Below are positions 1 to 7,953 of a stretch of DNA of 64,000 nucleotides, in pieces. The position numbers and the translations under genes were made by a program. The stretch lies in assembly GCF_000800255.1 (NCBI RefSeq), contig NZ_CP009747.1:496001-560000 (forward strand). The letters are read 5' to 3'. The stretch is from Pseudomonas parafulva. Its GTDB lineage: Bacteria > Pseudomonadota > Gammaproteobacteria > Pseudomonadales > Pseudomonadaceae. How positions within the stretch are numbered: position 1 is the first letter of the stretch; each line of letters opens with the position of its first letter. The notes below the pieces were generated by a model. It saw only the letters and a list, made by a program, of their open reading frames with translations. It was not told where the DNA came from and did not search any database.

Positions 1-639
1 CACCTTGCTGCTGCGCGCGTAGCCGGGAATGCGCAGGTCGTTGAACTGGCGGCTATTGGCGTCCAGGTGCAAGGCGAAGGTGCCATCGCCCGCTTCCAGT
101 TTGCCGGCGCTGCTGCGCGTGGTGTCGGCGCCGCCATAGCGCAGTTCGCCTGCGCCGTGGATGCCGTCGATGGGCGAGTCGGGAATGCGGTTGTCGAATG
201 TATTGATTACCCCACCGATGGCGTTGCCGCCATACAACAGCGCCGCGGGGCCGCGGACGATCTCGATGCGCTCGACGTTCACCGGGTCCAGCGGCACGGC
301 ATGGTCGTAGGACAGCGACGAAGCGTCCAGCGCGCCGACGCCATTGCGCAGGATGCGAATGCGGTCGCCGTCAAGACCGCGGATCACCGGACGGCTGGCG
401 CCCGGACCGAACCAGGTGGAGGCGACGCCAGGCTGCTTGTTCAGGGTTTCGCCCAGGCTGCCTTGCTGTTGCTGTAGCAGGGTGTCGCCTTCGAGCACGG
501 TGCTGGGGGCGGCGAGCTGGCTGTTGCCCAGCGGGTTGGCGGTGATCACCTGGGGAGCGAGTTCCACCGCCTGGCCAGGCGATGAAGCCAGCCACAGGGC
601 GATGGCGAGAGGGGATAGGTGCAGAGGTTTGGACAGCAT
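1..639 (-). CDS. znuD: TonB-dependent outer-membrane receptor, ZnuD-like (partial; C-terminus beyond left edge)
   Basis: N-terminal 213 residues only. A signal peptide (start MLSKPLHL, likely cleavage after SPGQA) is followed by a TonB-receptor plug domain. The plug carries the hallmark segments [31 protein letters not shown] and [12 protein letters not shown]. The barrel is missing because the gene runs off the window. TonB receptors of this type import metal chelates or free metal. The Zur-type operator about 30 bp upstream points to zinc uptake, as in Neisseria ZnuD and its Pseudomonas homologues; a heme or copper (OprC-like) receptor is the alternative. Start chosen at the ATG directly before the signal peptide. 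Substrate is inferred; the family call is firm. Confidence 0.85.
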   Translation of the reverse strand, partial: MLSKPLHLSPLAIALWLASSPGQAVELAPQVITANPLGNSQLAAPSTVLEGDTLLQQQQGSLGETLNKQPGVASTWFGPGASRPVIRGLDGDRIRILRNGVGALDASSLSYDHAVPLDPVNVERIEIVRGPAALLYGGNAIGGVINTFDNRIPDSPIDGIHGAGELRYGGADTTRSSAGKLEAGDGTFALHLDANSRQFNDLRIPGYARSSKV

Positions 640-669
640 GGTGAAGTGACGTTCCTTGGCAGAGGATAT

Positions 670-692
670 GAATTGATACAATATAACATTGC
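670..692. promoter_or_regulatory. Zur box upstream of the ZnuD-like receptor
   Basis: A 23-bp imperfect palindrome whose core GATACAATATAACAT is at 675-689. It matches the gamma-proteobacterial Zur consensus (GAAATGTTATA-N-TATAACATTTC) at 19 of 22 defined positions by my count. It lies 31 bp upstream of the receptor ATG on the minus strand, where a repressor would block the promoter. A near-identical core occurs at 7627-7641 before the L31B gene. Zur would repress in zinc-replete cells. Confidence 0.75.
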
Positions 693-849
693 CATTTCAT
701 CACGACCGTATTGTCTCTGGCCAGGAATTTGTGCACGCCTTCGTCAAGGCGTGTATGAAAGTGCCGGCGCGCGGGCGTTGGGCGCCGAATCGACCGCCAC
801 CGGCCGCCTACACTGGTGTAAGGTGCGCATCTTTGGACAGGAGCGCTGC

Positions 850-1071
850 ATGAGCACGGCCCAACACACTGCGTTGCACGGCAAGACACTGGAGCAGATC
901 CTCACCGAACTGGTGGCCCATTACCAATGGCAGGGCCTGGCCGAGCGTGTGGATATCCGCTGCTTCAAGAGCGATCCGAGCATCAAGTCGAGCCTGACGT
1001 TTCTGCGCAAGACGCCGTGGGCGCGGGAAAAGGTCGAGCAGTTGTACGTCAAGCTGCAGCGCCGCAGTTGA
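850..1071 (+). CDS. VF530 family DNA-binding protein (DUF2132)
   Basis: 73-residue basic protein with the compact VF530/DUF2132 fold signature: [16 protein letters not shown], then [20 protein letters not shown] and ending in VEKLY-like [11 protein letters not shown]. Members are small DNA-binding proteins of unknown physiological role. The start is the ATG at 850; upstream in-frame codons have no family similarity. The stop codon overlaps the likely TTG start of the following membrane protein (TTGA at 1068-1071), suggesting translational coupling. Confidence 0.85.
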   Translation: MSTAQHTALHGKTLEQILTELVAHYQWQGLAERVDIRCFKSDPSIKSSLTFLRKTPWAREKVEQLYVKLQRRS

Positions 1072-1703
1072 GGTGGCCGCATCCTTGGCTGAGCGTGGCG
1101 GCCTGGCTGGGTTGGACAGGGTTGGCGGTGCAGTTGTATCTGGTGCTGTGGTCGCGCTGGCAGGAGCAGGCCAGCTTGATCGGCGGCCTGATCAACCTGT
1201 TCGGTTTCTTTACCGTGCTGAGCAACACCTTGGTGGCGACAGTGTTGAGCTATGCCGCCTTTGGCCGCGAGTCGCCGGCGCGGCGTTGGTTCCTGCGCCC
1301 GGCCGTCAGTGCCGGTGTGCTGGTGAGTATCGTGCTGGTGGCGTTGGCCTACAGCCTGCTATTGCGTAACCTCTGGCACCCGCAAGGCTGGCAGCGCCTG
1401 GCCGACGAGTTGCTGCACGATGTGATGCCAATGGTGTTCGCGCTGTACTGGTGCCTGGCGGTGCCCAAGGGGCACTTGCGGCTCTGGCACTTGGGCGCGT
1501 GGACGCTTTACCCGCTGCTGTATTTCCTGTTCATCCTGTGGCGCGGGCATGAGATCGGGGTCTATCCCTATCCCTTCGTCGACGTCGCCAGCCTCGGTTA
1601 CGCCCAGGCGATGCTCAACGCGTCGGGCGTGCTGGCAGGGTTTTGGGCGATCGGCCTGGCGGTACTGGGCGTGGACCGCCTGTGGGCACGGCGACACGCC
1701 TGA
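1068..1703 (+). CDS. Pr6Pr family integral membrane protein
   Basis: About 211 residues with roughly six hydrophobic segments, e.g. [83 protein letters not shown] and [17 protein letters not shown]. The layout and the FFTVLSN segment are typical of the Pr6Pr family of six-helix membrane proteins, whose function is unknown. No ATG precedes the first helix in frame, so the TTG at 1068, overlapping the upstream stop, is the best start. Longer versions starting at 927 would add a reading-frame shadow of the upstream gene. Converges on the siderophore-interacting protein gene. Confidence 0.7.
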   Translation: MRWPHPWLSVAAWLGWTGLAVQLYLVLWSRWQEQASLIGGLINLFGFFTVLSNTLVATVLSYAAFGRESPARRWFLRPAVSAGVLVSIVLVALAYSLLLRNLWHPQGWQRLADELLHDVMPMVFALYWCLAVPKGHLRLWHLGAWTLYPLLYFLFILWRGHEIGVYPYPFVDVASLGYAQAMLNASGVLAGFWAIGLAVLGVDRLWARRHA

Positions 1704-1712
1704 TCAGCCGCC

Positions 1713-2474
1713 TCATTCATCATCCGCGGCGCCATCCGCTCGCCAGTAGGCAGCCGCTTTCAACGCGTCTTCTGCAACCCCTTTGTCCAGCAGCAGCGCC
1801 TTGACCTGACGGGTCAGCGTTTTCTCCAGTGCCACCCAGGCATACAGCCGGCCTTGCGGCAGTGCCAGATGCTCGACGAAATCAGCCACGTTTTCTGCCT
1901 GGCGCCGCAGCCAAATCACCTCCACCTGGGCCTGGCTCGGCAGCGCCTGGCGTTCCTGTTCATTCTCGATTTCTATCACCGCCAGCACCTGACGCCCGGC
2001 CGGCAGGGTTTCCAGGCGCCTGGCGATGGCGGGAATGGCGGTCTCGTCGCCGATCAGCAGATAGCTGTCGAAGATGTCCGGCACTACCATCGACGCGCGC
2101 GGCCCAGCGATGTCGAGGGTCTGGCCGGGTGCAGCTTGGGCGGCCCAGGTGGAGGCGGGGCCGTCGCCGTGCAGGACGAAATCGATGTCCAACTCCAGGG
2201 CCTGGAGGTCGATGCGCCGCGGGGTGTACTCGCGCATGGTCGGCCGCACGCTGCCGTCGCGGCCCAGGCTGCGGGTGTCGATCGCCTGCTGTTGCTCGGG
2301 GGTACAGCCGAACAGCACCTTGACGTGGTCGTCACTGCCCAGGCTGGTGAAACCGGTCAGTTCCGGACCACCGAGGGTGATGCGGCGCATGCGTGGGGTC
2401 AGGTCGGTGACCCGCAGCACGTGCAGGTGGCGTTGGCGGATTTCGTGGTTGACGCGGTGGATTGTATCGCTCAT
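1713..2474 (-). CDS. Siderophore-interacting protein (FAD-binding ferric-siderophore reductase)
   Basis: 253 residues. The N-terminal FAD-binding barrel has the RxYTxR-type flavin motif REYTPRRID (around residue 80). The C-terminal SIP/NAD(P)H-binding domain follows, with LLIGDETAIPAIARRLE and a terminal KAAAYWRADGAADDE. Family members (ViuB/YqjH-like) reduce Fe(III)-siderophore in the cytoplasm to release iron. The ATG is preceded by GAGG at a suitable distance. A perfect 6-1-6 Fur-type palindrome lies in its upstream region at 2627-2639, consistent with iron repression. No siderophore biosynthesis or transport genes adjoin it. Confidence 0.9.
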   Translation of the reverse strand: MSDTIHRVNHEIRQRHLHVLRVTDLTPRMRRITLGGPELTGFTSLGSDDHVKVLFGCTPEQQQAIDTRSLGRDGSVRPTMREYTPRRIDLQALELDIDFVLHGDGPASTWAAQAAPGQTLDIAGPRASMVVPDIFDSYLLIGDETAIPAIARRLETLPAGRQVLAVIEIENEQERQALPSQAQVEVIWLRRQAENVADFVEHLALPQGRLYAWVALEKTLTRQVKALLLDKGVAEDALKAAAYWRADGAADDE

Positions 2475-2626
2475 GGGGACCTCGGCGTTCCGGTCGCTCT
2501 CGGCGCCCCCCCAGCTCAGTGGGGCTGAAAAGGATCGTGGGGTTCACGCCCGTTGAGAACGACCCTGGATGGAGAGACGTCGCGACAGCTTACGCCACCG
2601 ATATCCAGGCTCAAGCCTTAAATGCG

Positions 2627-2639
2627 GATGATTATCATC
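2627..2639. promoter_or_regulatory. Candidate Fur box upstream of the siderophore-interacting protein
   Basis: GATGATTATCATC is a perfect inverted repeat (6-1-6) resembling the core of the Fur consensus GATAATGATAATCATTATC. It lies about 150 bp upstream of the siderophore-interacting protein start, in the gap that also ends the large PBP gene. Its position and target fit Fur control. The long leader means the promoter would sit well upstream of the ATG. Confidence 0.6.
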
Positions 2640-2663
2640 TGGTTTTTCGATGCGTAAGGCCGT

Positions 2664-5600
2664 TCAGCGCAGGGCCAACCGAGGCGTCTTGCATTCATTG
2701 GGGTTTCCCGGCTCCAGATAAGGCATGAGGATCGGTGCCATGCCCTTGAGCACCTGTACCGGCAGGGCCGAGGTGAACGTGAAGGCTTCGGCGCTGGGTC
2801 CGGGAACGAAGGCCGTGAGCGTACCGAAGTGGTTATCGCCGAGGAAGAACACGAACGTGGCGGTGCGGTTGAGCGAGCGCGAGGCGATCAGTCGCCCGCC
2901 CGCGCCGTAGCTTTGCAGACGGTTGTCGCCGGTGCCGGTCTTGCCGCCCATCACCAACGAGGTGCCGTCTTGCAGCTTGAAGCTGCCGGAGATGCGCCGC
3001 GCGGTACCGGCATCGACCACTTGCGACATGGCGCCTTTGAGGGCGCGCGCTACCTCCACCTTGAGAATGCGCCGGCCCCGGTCCGGATCGCTGACGAGCT
3101 GGGTTTCGTAGGGGGTGTCGGCGGCGAAATGCAGGGTGTCGATACGCAGGGTCGGCAGGCGCACGCCATCGTTCTGGATGATCCCCACCAACTCCGAGAG
3201 CGCGGCAGGCCGGTCGCCCGAGCTGCCGATGGCCGTGGCCAGCGACGGCACCAGGTGATCGAACGGGTAGCCGACGCGTTTCCAGCGTTGATGGATGTCG
3301 AGGAATGCCTCGATCTCGACCATGGTGCGGATGCGGCTGTCGCGTGCGCCCTGATGGCGACTCTTGAACAGCCAGCTGTACACCTCCTGGCGCTCGAAGC
3401 GGCTGGCCTTGACCATGTCGGCGGTGCTCGCACCTGGGTTGCGCAGCAGATAGCCCAGCAGCCACAGGTCCAGTGGGTGCACCTTGGCAATGAAACCCTG
3501 GTCGGGCAGGTCGAATTTGCCGGGACCGTAGGCCGCGTACATCTCGGCCAGGCGTCCGTCGTTGAGCCGGGCCATGGCGGCCTTGTCCTTGGTGGCATGG
3601 GCGCGCACGAAGGCGTTGAAGGTGTCCTGGCTGGCGTCGGGGAACAGGTAGCGATGCACCGCGGCCAGGCGCTGCGGAGTCACGCGCATGCCATCGAGGA
3701 AGGTGTCCAGGCGCTGCTGAGAGGTCTTGCGCTGGTACTTGCGCCAGAAACGCATCAGGTAGTTGGTGCCTTCCCGGTCGGCGAAACGTGCCAGGTATTC
3801 CTGGCGACGTGGATCGGCATCATCCTTGAGCAGCGGCTCGCGGTTGTAGGGCTGCTGGTAGGTGACGTAACGCACCAGGTCGCGCATCAGGCGGATGAAG
3901 GGCAGGTTGATCGACTCGCGCAAGGCGTCCTTGAGGCTGGGGTTGCGACCGTTGTCCTCGCGGCGAAAGTTGTTGAAGCGGTGCAGACCGCCGCCAGTGA
4001 AGAAGGCTTCGCCGGTGTTGGCCGAATAGGTGCGCTCCAGCGCCGCATCGAGCATGGCGTCGAGGTTCTGATCCTTGCTGTTCTGCATCAACCACTGCAG
4101 CGACCACTGGCTGATGCGGTCCAGATCGGCCACCGGCACTTTGCGCAGATCGGCCACTGACTTGCCGGCGTACTGGTCGTGCAGCTCAGCGATGATTTCC
4201 AGATAGGTGGTCAGTACCCGCAACTTGGCGGTTGAACCCAGTTCCAGCTTGCTGCCCTCGTTGATGTCGAACGGCTGGTTGGTGCTGTCGGTCTGCACCC
4301 TGACCCGCGAGCCATCGGCGGTGCGCTCGAACAGGGTGAAGCTGTAGCTGACCTGGTCGGTGGTGCGACTGGTCAGCAGGCGCTCGCCGATCAGACCCAT
4401 CTGCGCCGCGAACGCGGGGTCGGCGAGGTTCTTCAGGTACTGGCTGACCTGGGTCTGCAACTCGGCCTGCAGGGTGCTGGTGGCCGACAGGTCGAGGCGG
4501 TCGAGGTCGTACAGCGGCCGATCGAGCATGGCTGCCAGGCGGTTACGGGCCAGACTGATGCCTTTGTTGGTGACGATTGGCACGATGGTCGGCTGCGCCA
4601 CCCAGTCGCGGTAGACCGCCTTGCTCGCCAGCGCGGCCTCGGCCAGCGGGCGGTCGACGATGGCGTTGGCGGCGAGCACACGGATGTGCGCATCGGTCAG
4701 TTCGGCCAGTTCTTCTCGACCCTTGGACAGGTAATGGGAGGGCCGGCGCTGGGCGATCATCAGCGACAGCACCTCGCGCAAGGCCAGGCCGCGTGCAGCC
4801 AGGCTCTGCGCGTCCGTGGCGCTGGCGGCCAGCGCCTGGTTCACCTCGGCGAAATCGGCGCCGTACCAGACCCGCAGTCCTTCGGCCAGACCATGCACCT
4901 CGCCGTGCCCAGGCACTGCCGACAGCGGCACGCTGTTGAGGTAGTCGCGCACGATGCGCTGGCGCGCCACGGTGGTGTCCGTACCGCCCTGATAGGCGCG
5001 CACGCTGGCAGAAATCATCTGGCGAATTTTTTCCGCCCCGCTGACCGTCAGACCGTCCGGTGAATGGCGGTACTTTTCCAACTGCGTAGCCAAGGTGCTG
5101 CCACCGGCCGACTGCCCCGGCAGGGCCAGGTGCTTGGCCACCTGGCTGTAGGCGGCCTTGGCGAAACGCGGCCAGTCCACCGCCGGGTTGCTGCGCGGGT
5201 TGCTGGGGTCGAGCAGGTCACGGTTCTCGATGAACAGCAGGCTGTTGACGATCACCGGCGGTATGTCCGCGAAGCGATCGTACAGGTACTGGGGATAACG
5301 GTACTGGTAGAGGGCATCGCCACGGCAGTCGGTGATCGACAATCCGGCCTGGTCCTTTTCCACGTAGGGGACGAACAGGCCGTGATCGACATAGCGCATC
5401 AGTGCCGGGGAGAAGCGCACCTGTTCGCTGATCAGGTAGTCGCGCTTGAGCAACCTTGGCAGGAACTGGCCCAGGGCACTGTAGCCCAGGCGCTTGTCGA
5501 ACGGGCCGTCGCCTGGATAGACGATGGCGTCGCTCGGGCCGCGCTCGAGCGAATAGGTGAGGGTACTGGCCAGCGCGCTGAACTCGCGCGATTGTAGTTG

Positions 5601-5780
5601 CGAAGTCTGCACCTCTTCACGCACGGCCAAGCCCGCTGCCACCAAGGCCACCAGCACGATCAGAACGATCAGGCGCCACCACAGGCGGCGTTGACGAGGC
5701 GTCTTCGGCTGTGGGGCATCGGCCAGAGGTGGTTCGGTCGCTTGGGTGCTGCTCTGTTCCGAGTGCCACAGTACGCCCAT
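2664..5780 (-). CDS. Large bifunctional penicillin-binding protein (GT51 transglycosylase plus transpeptidase)
   Basis: 1038 residues. A cytoplasmic tail and one transmembrane helix (about 35-52) lead to an extended N-terminal region, then a GT51-like module around 175-250 with IENRD (E185) and GGSTLATQLEKY. The penicillin-binding domain has S516-T-A-K519 (SxxK), a SAN triad in TYSANTGEAFF and K947-T-G (MGGKTGTGDN). All three transpeptidase motifs are intact. The transglycosylase motif ENRD departs from the canonical EDRxFxxHxG. It would polymerise and cross-link peptidoglycan at the outer face of the inner membrane. It is longer than PBP1a/1b and PbpC and does not match them closely, so no symbol is given. 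Confidence 0.85.
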   Translation of the reverse strand: MGVLWHSEQSSTQATEPPLADAPQPKTPRQRRLWWRLIVLIVLVALVAAGLAVREEVQTSQLQSREFSALASTLTYSLERGPSDAIVYPGDGPFDKRLGYSALGQFLPRLLKRDYLISEQVRFSPALMRYVDHGLFVPYVEKDQAGLSITDCRGDALYQYRYPQYLYDRFADIPPVIVNSLLFIENRDLLDPSNPRSNPAVDWPRFAKAAYSQVAKHLALPGQSAGGSTLATQLEKYRHSPDGLTVSGAEKIRQMISASVRAYQGGTDTTVARQRIVRDYLNSVPLSAVPGHGEVHGLAEGLRVWYGADFAEVNQALAASATDAQSLAARGLALREVLSLMIAQRRPSHYLSKGREELAELTDAHIRVLAANAIVDRPLAEAALASKAVYRDWVAQPTIVPIVTNKGISLARNRLAAMLDRPLYDLDRLDLSATSTLQAELQTQVSQYLKNLADPAFAAQMGLIGERLLTSRTTDQVSYSFTLFERTADGSRVRVQTDSTNQPFDINEGSKLELGSTAKLRVLTTYLEIIAELHDQYAGKSVADLRKVPVADLDRISQWSLQWLMQNSKDQNLDAMLDAALERTYSANTGEAFFTGGGLHRFNNFRREDNGRNPSLKDALRESINLPFIRLMRDLVRYVTYQQPYNREPLLKDDADPRRQEYLARFADREGTNYLMRFWRKYQRKTSQQRLDTFLDGMRVTPQRLAAVHRYLFPDASQDTFNAFVRAHATKDKAAMARLNDGRLAEMYAAYGPGKFDLPDQGFIAKVHPLDLWLLGYLLRNPGASTADMVKASRFERQEVYSWLFKSRHQGARDSRIRTMVEIEAFLDIHQRWKRVGYPFDHLVPSLATAIGSSGDRPAALSELVGIIQNDGVRLPTLRIDTLHFAADTPYETQLVSDPDRGRRILKVEVARALKGAMSQVVDAGTARRISGSFKLQDGTSLVMGGKTGTGDNRLQSYGAGGRLIASRSLNRTATFVFFLGDNHFGTLTAFVPGPSAEAFTFTSALPVQVLKGMAPILMPYLEPGNPNECKTPRLALR

Positions 5781-5882
5781 AGTGTTCCAGTCCGGCCAGG
5801 TAGTTTCGTCTTGCTTGTCTGAAGCTTAGACGCTGACCGGGTTTGGTGAAAAATTTGTCATGGGGCGTGGGACGGGTGTGCC

Positions 5883-7502
5883 TCAGGCGGCGATTTCGCT
5901 GTGCGGCTCGAAGCTGTCGGCACGGGCGAGCTGCCACATCCGCGAGTAGAACTGGCCGTCCACTTCGCCGGTCAGCAGCTCGCCTGGCTTGAGGAACACG
6001 TGCATCTGCGAGAACAGCTTGATCTCGGTTGCGCTGATGCGCCGTACCAAATGCTTGGCCTCCAGTTGCGCCGGATGCTCGAGGCCGGCGGCGGCCAGCA
6101 TTTCGGCCAGCGCGCGCAGGGTATTGTGGTGGAAATTGAGCACACGCTGGGCTTTGTCCGGCACCACCAGCGCGCGTTGGCGCAGGGTGTCCTGGGTGGC
6201 GACGCCAGTGGGGCATTTGTTGGTGTGGCAGCTCTGCGACTGGATGCAGCCGATGGCGAACATGAAGCCGCGTGCCGAGTTGGCCCAGTCGGCGCCAATG
6301 GCCAGCACGCTGGCGATATCGAAGGCGCTGACGATCTTGCCGCTGGCACCGAGCTTGATCTTGTCGCGCAGGTTCAGGCCCACCAGGGTGTTGTGCACGA
6401 ACAGCAGCCCCTCGCGCAACGGCACGCCGATGTGATCGGTGAATTCCACCGGCGCTGCACCGGTGCCACCTTCCTTGCCGTCGACGACGATGAAGTCGGG
6501 CAGGATGCCGGTCTCCAGCATGGCCTTGGCGATGCCCATGAATTCCCACGGATGGCCCAGGCAGAACTTGAACCCGACCGGCTTGCCGCCCGACAGCTCG
6601 CGCAGCGTGGCGATGAACTGCATCATCTCGATGGGCGTGGAAAAGGCGCTGTGGCGCGAGGGCGAGATGCAGTCCTCGCCCATGGCGATGCCGCGCGTGT
6701 CGGCAATTTCCTGGGTGACCTTGTGCTTGGGCAGGATGCCGCCGTGACCGGGCTTGGCGCCCTGGCTCATCTTGATTTCGATCATGCGCACCTGTGGGTT
6801 GGCCGCCTGTTCGGCGAAGCGCGCCGGATCGAACTGCCCGTCGGCGCTGCGGCAGCCGAAGTAGCCGCTGCCCAGTTCCCAGACCAGGTCGCCGCCGTGT
6901 TCGCGGTGGTAGGGGCTGATGCTGCCCTCGCCGGTGTCATGGGCGAAGTTGCCCAGGTGTGCGCCTTGGTTGAGGGCGCGGATCGCGTTGGCGCTCAGTG
7001 AGCCGAAGCTCATCGCCGAGATGTTGAAGATCGACGCCGAGTAGGGCTGGCTGCACTGCGGCCCGCCGATGTCGATGCGAAAGCTCGCCGGATCGGCCAA
7101 CGGTGCCGGACGCATCGAGTGGCCGATGAACTCGAAGCCGGACTCGTAGACATCGATGAGCGTGCCGAAGGGTTTGTCCGAGGCCTCGTTCTTGGCCCGG
7201 GCGTAGACCAGCGAACGCTGGGCGCGGGAGAAGGGCAGCGCGTCGCTGTCCGATTCCAGCAGGTACTGGCGGATCTCGGGGCGGATGCCCTCGACCAGGT
7301 AACGGATGTTGCCAAGGATCGGGTAATTGCGGCGCACCGCGTGGCGCGTCTGCAGCAGGTCGAACAAGCCAAGCAGGCTGAGCACGGCGGTGGTCAGGGT
7401 GAAGGGCCACAACCATTCGTGGTGCAGGAAGGGCAGGCTGGCCAGGGTGAACAGCACGCACCCGGCGAACACAGCGTAACGGCTCAGAAGTGACAGACTC
7501 AT
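5883..7502 (-). CDS. FMN-binding glutamate synthase family protein, membrane anchored
   Basis: 539 residues. Two N-terminal hydrophobic segments (AVFAGCVLFTLASLPFL; PFTLTTAVLSLLGLFDLL) precede a GltB-type FMN/TIM-barrel domain. Signature stretches are AMSFGSLSANAIRALNQG, GEGSISPYH, QGAKPGHGGILPKHK and DGKEGGTGAAP. The cysteine cluster CIQSQSCHTNKCPTG binds a 3Fe-4S cluster in glutamate synthase. The glutaminase domain and the GltD partner are absent, so it is not a complete glutamate synthase. Its substrate is unknown. The start ATG directly precedes the first hydrophobic helix. Confidence 0.88.
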   Translation of the reverse strand: MSLSLLSRYAVFAGCVLFTLASLPFLHHEWLWPFTLTTAVLSLLGLFDLLQTRHAVRRNYPILGNIRYLVEGIRPEIRQYLLESDSDALPFSRAQRSLVYARAKNEASDKPFGTLIDVYESGFEFIGHSMRPAPLADPASFRIDIGGPQCSQPYSASIFNISAMSFGSLSANAIRALNQGAHLGNFAHDTGEGSISPYHREHGGDLVWELGSGYFGCRSADGQFDPARFAEQAANPQVRMIEIKMSQGAKPGHGGILPKHKVTQEIADTRGIAMGEDCISPSRHSAFSTPIEMMQFIATLRELSGGKPVGFKFCLGHPWEFMGIAKAMLETGILPDFIVVDGKEGGTGAAPVEFTDHIGVPLREGLLFVHNTLVGLNLRDKIKLGASGKIVSAFDIASVLAIGADWANSARGFMFAIGCIQSQSCHTNKCPTGVATQDTLRQRALVVPDKAQRVLNFHHNTLRALAEMLAAAGLEHPAQLEAKHLVRRISATEIKLFSQMHVFLKPGELLTGEVDGQFYSRMWQLARADSFEPHSEIAA

Positions 7503-7626
7503 GCGAAATTCCCTTGCGAATGCTTCGGTCGAACCTCGACCTTAGCCCGCCGCGGCAAGCATTGGCCAGTCTGGGATAGCGCGAGCAAATGAAATCTTCG
7601 GTATCAAAAATCATTCTCAAAATATT

Positions 7627-7641
7627 ATGTTATAAAGTATC
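7627..7641. promoter_or_regulatory. Zur box upstream of rpmE2 (L31 type B)
   Basis: The reverse complement of this 15-mer is GATACTTTATAACAT, identical at 13 of 15 positions to the Zur core at 675-689. It lies 24 bp upstream of the L31B ATG, so binding would block transcription. Zur repression of zinc-independent ribosomal protein paralogues is a well-established regulon feature. Confidence 0.7.
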
Positions 7642-7664
7642 TCTTTTGATCCGAGGGTACTTTC

Positions 7665-7925
7665 ATGAAAGCAGGCATCCATCCCGATTACCGCCCCGTG
7701 CTGTTCCACGACACGGCAGCGGACGCATTCTTCCTGATTGGCTCGACGGTCGAGACCGACCGCACGCATCGGCACACCGATGGCCAGACCTACCCCTACG
7801 TGGCGCTGGATGTGTCCAGCGCATCGCACCCGGTGTACACCGGCCAGCAGCGCAAGACCACGGTGGAGGGGCGTGTGGCCGGGTTCAACAAGCGCTTTGC
7901 CGGGTTTGCCGGGCAGGCGAAATAA
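7665..7925 (+). CDS. rpmE2: Type B 50S ribosomal protein L31 (zinc-independent paralogue)
   Basis: 86 residues beginning [16 protein letters not shown], with [25 protein letters not shown] and a C-terminal VAGFNKRF. The sequence has no cysteine, so it lacks the CxxC zinc ligands of ordinary L31; this defines the C-minus type B form. During zinc starvation it replaces zinc-binding L31 on the 50S subunit, freeing zinc. GAGG sits at a proper distance from the ATG. The Zur box at 7627-7641 explains its regulation. Confidence 0.95.
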   Translation: MKAGIHPDYRPVLFHDTAADAFFLIGSTVETDRTHRHTDGQTYPYVALDVSSASHPVYTGQQRKTTVEGRVAGFNKRFAGFAGQAK

Positions 7926-7953
7926 GCGCGCACCCGCCGTCGCGTCGAGCCGG

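Noticed and set aside
2829..4160. 443-codon open frame antisense to the large PBP
   Set aside because: No domain motifs; the PBP frame carries the active-site motifs.
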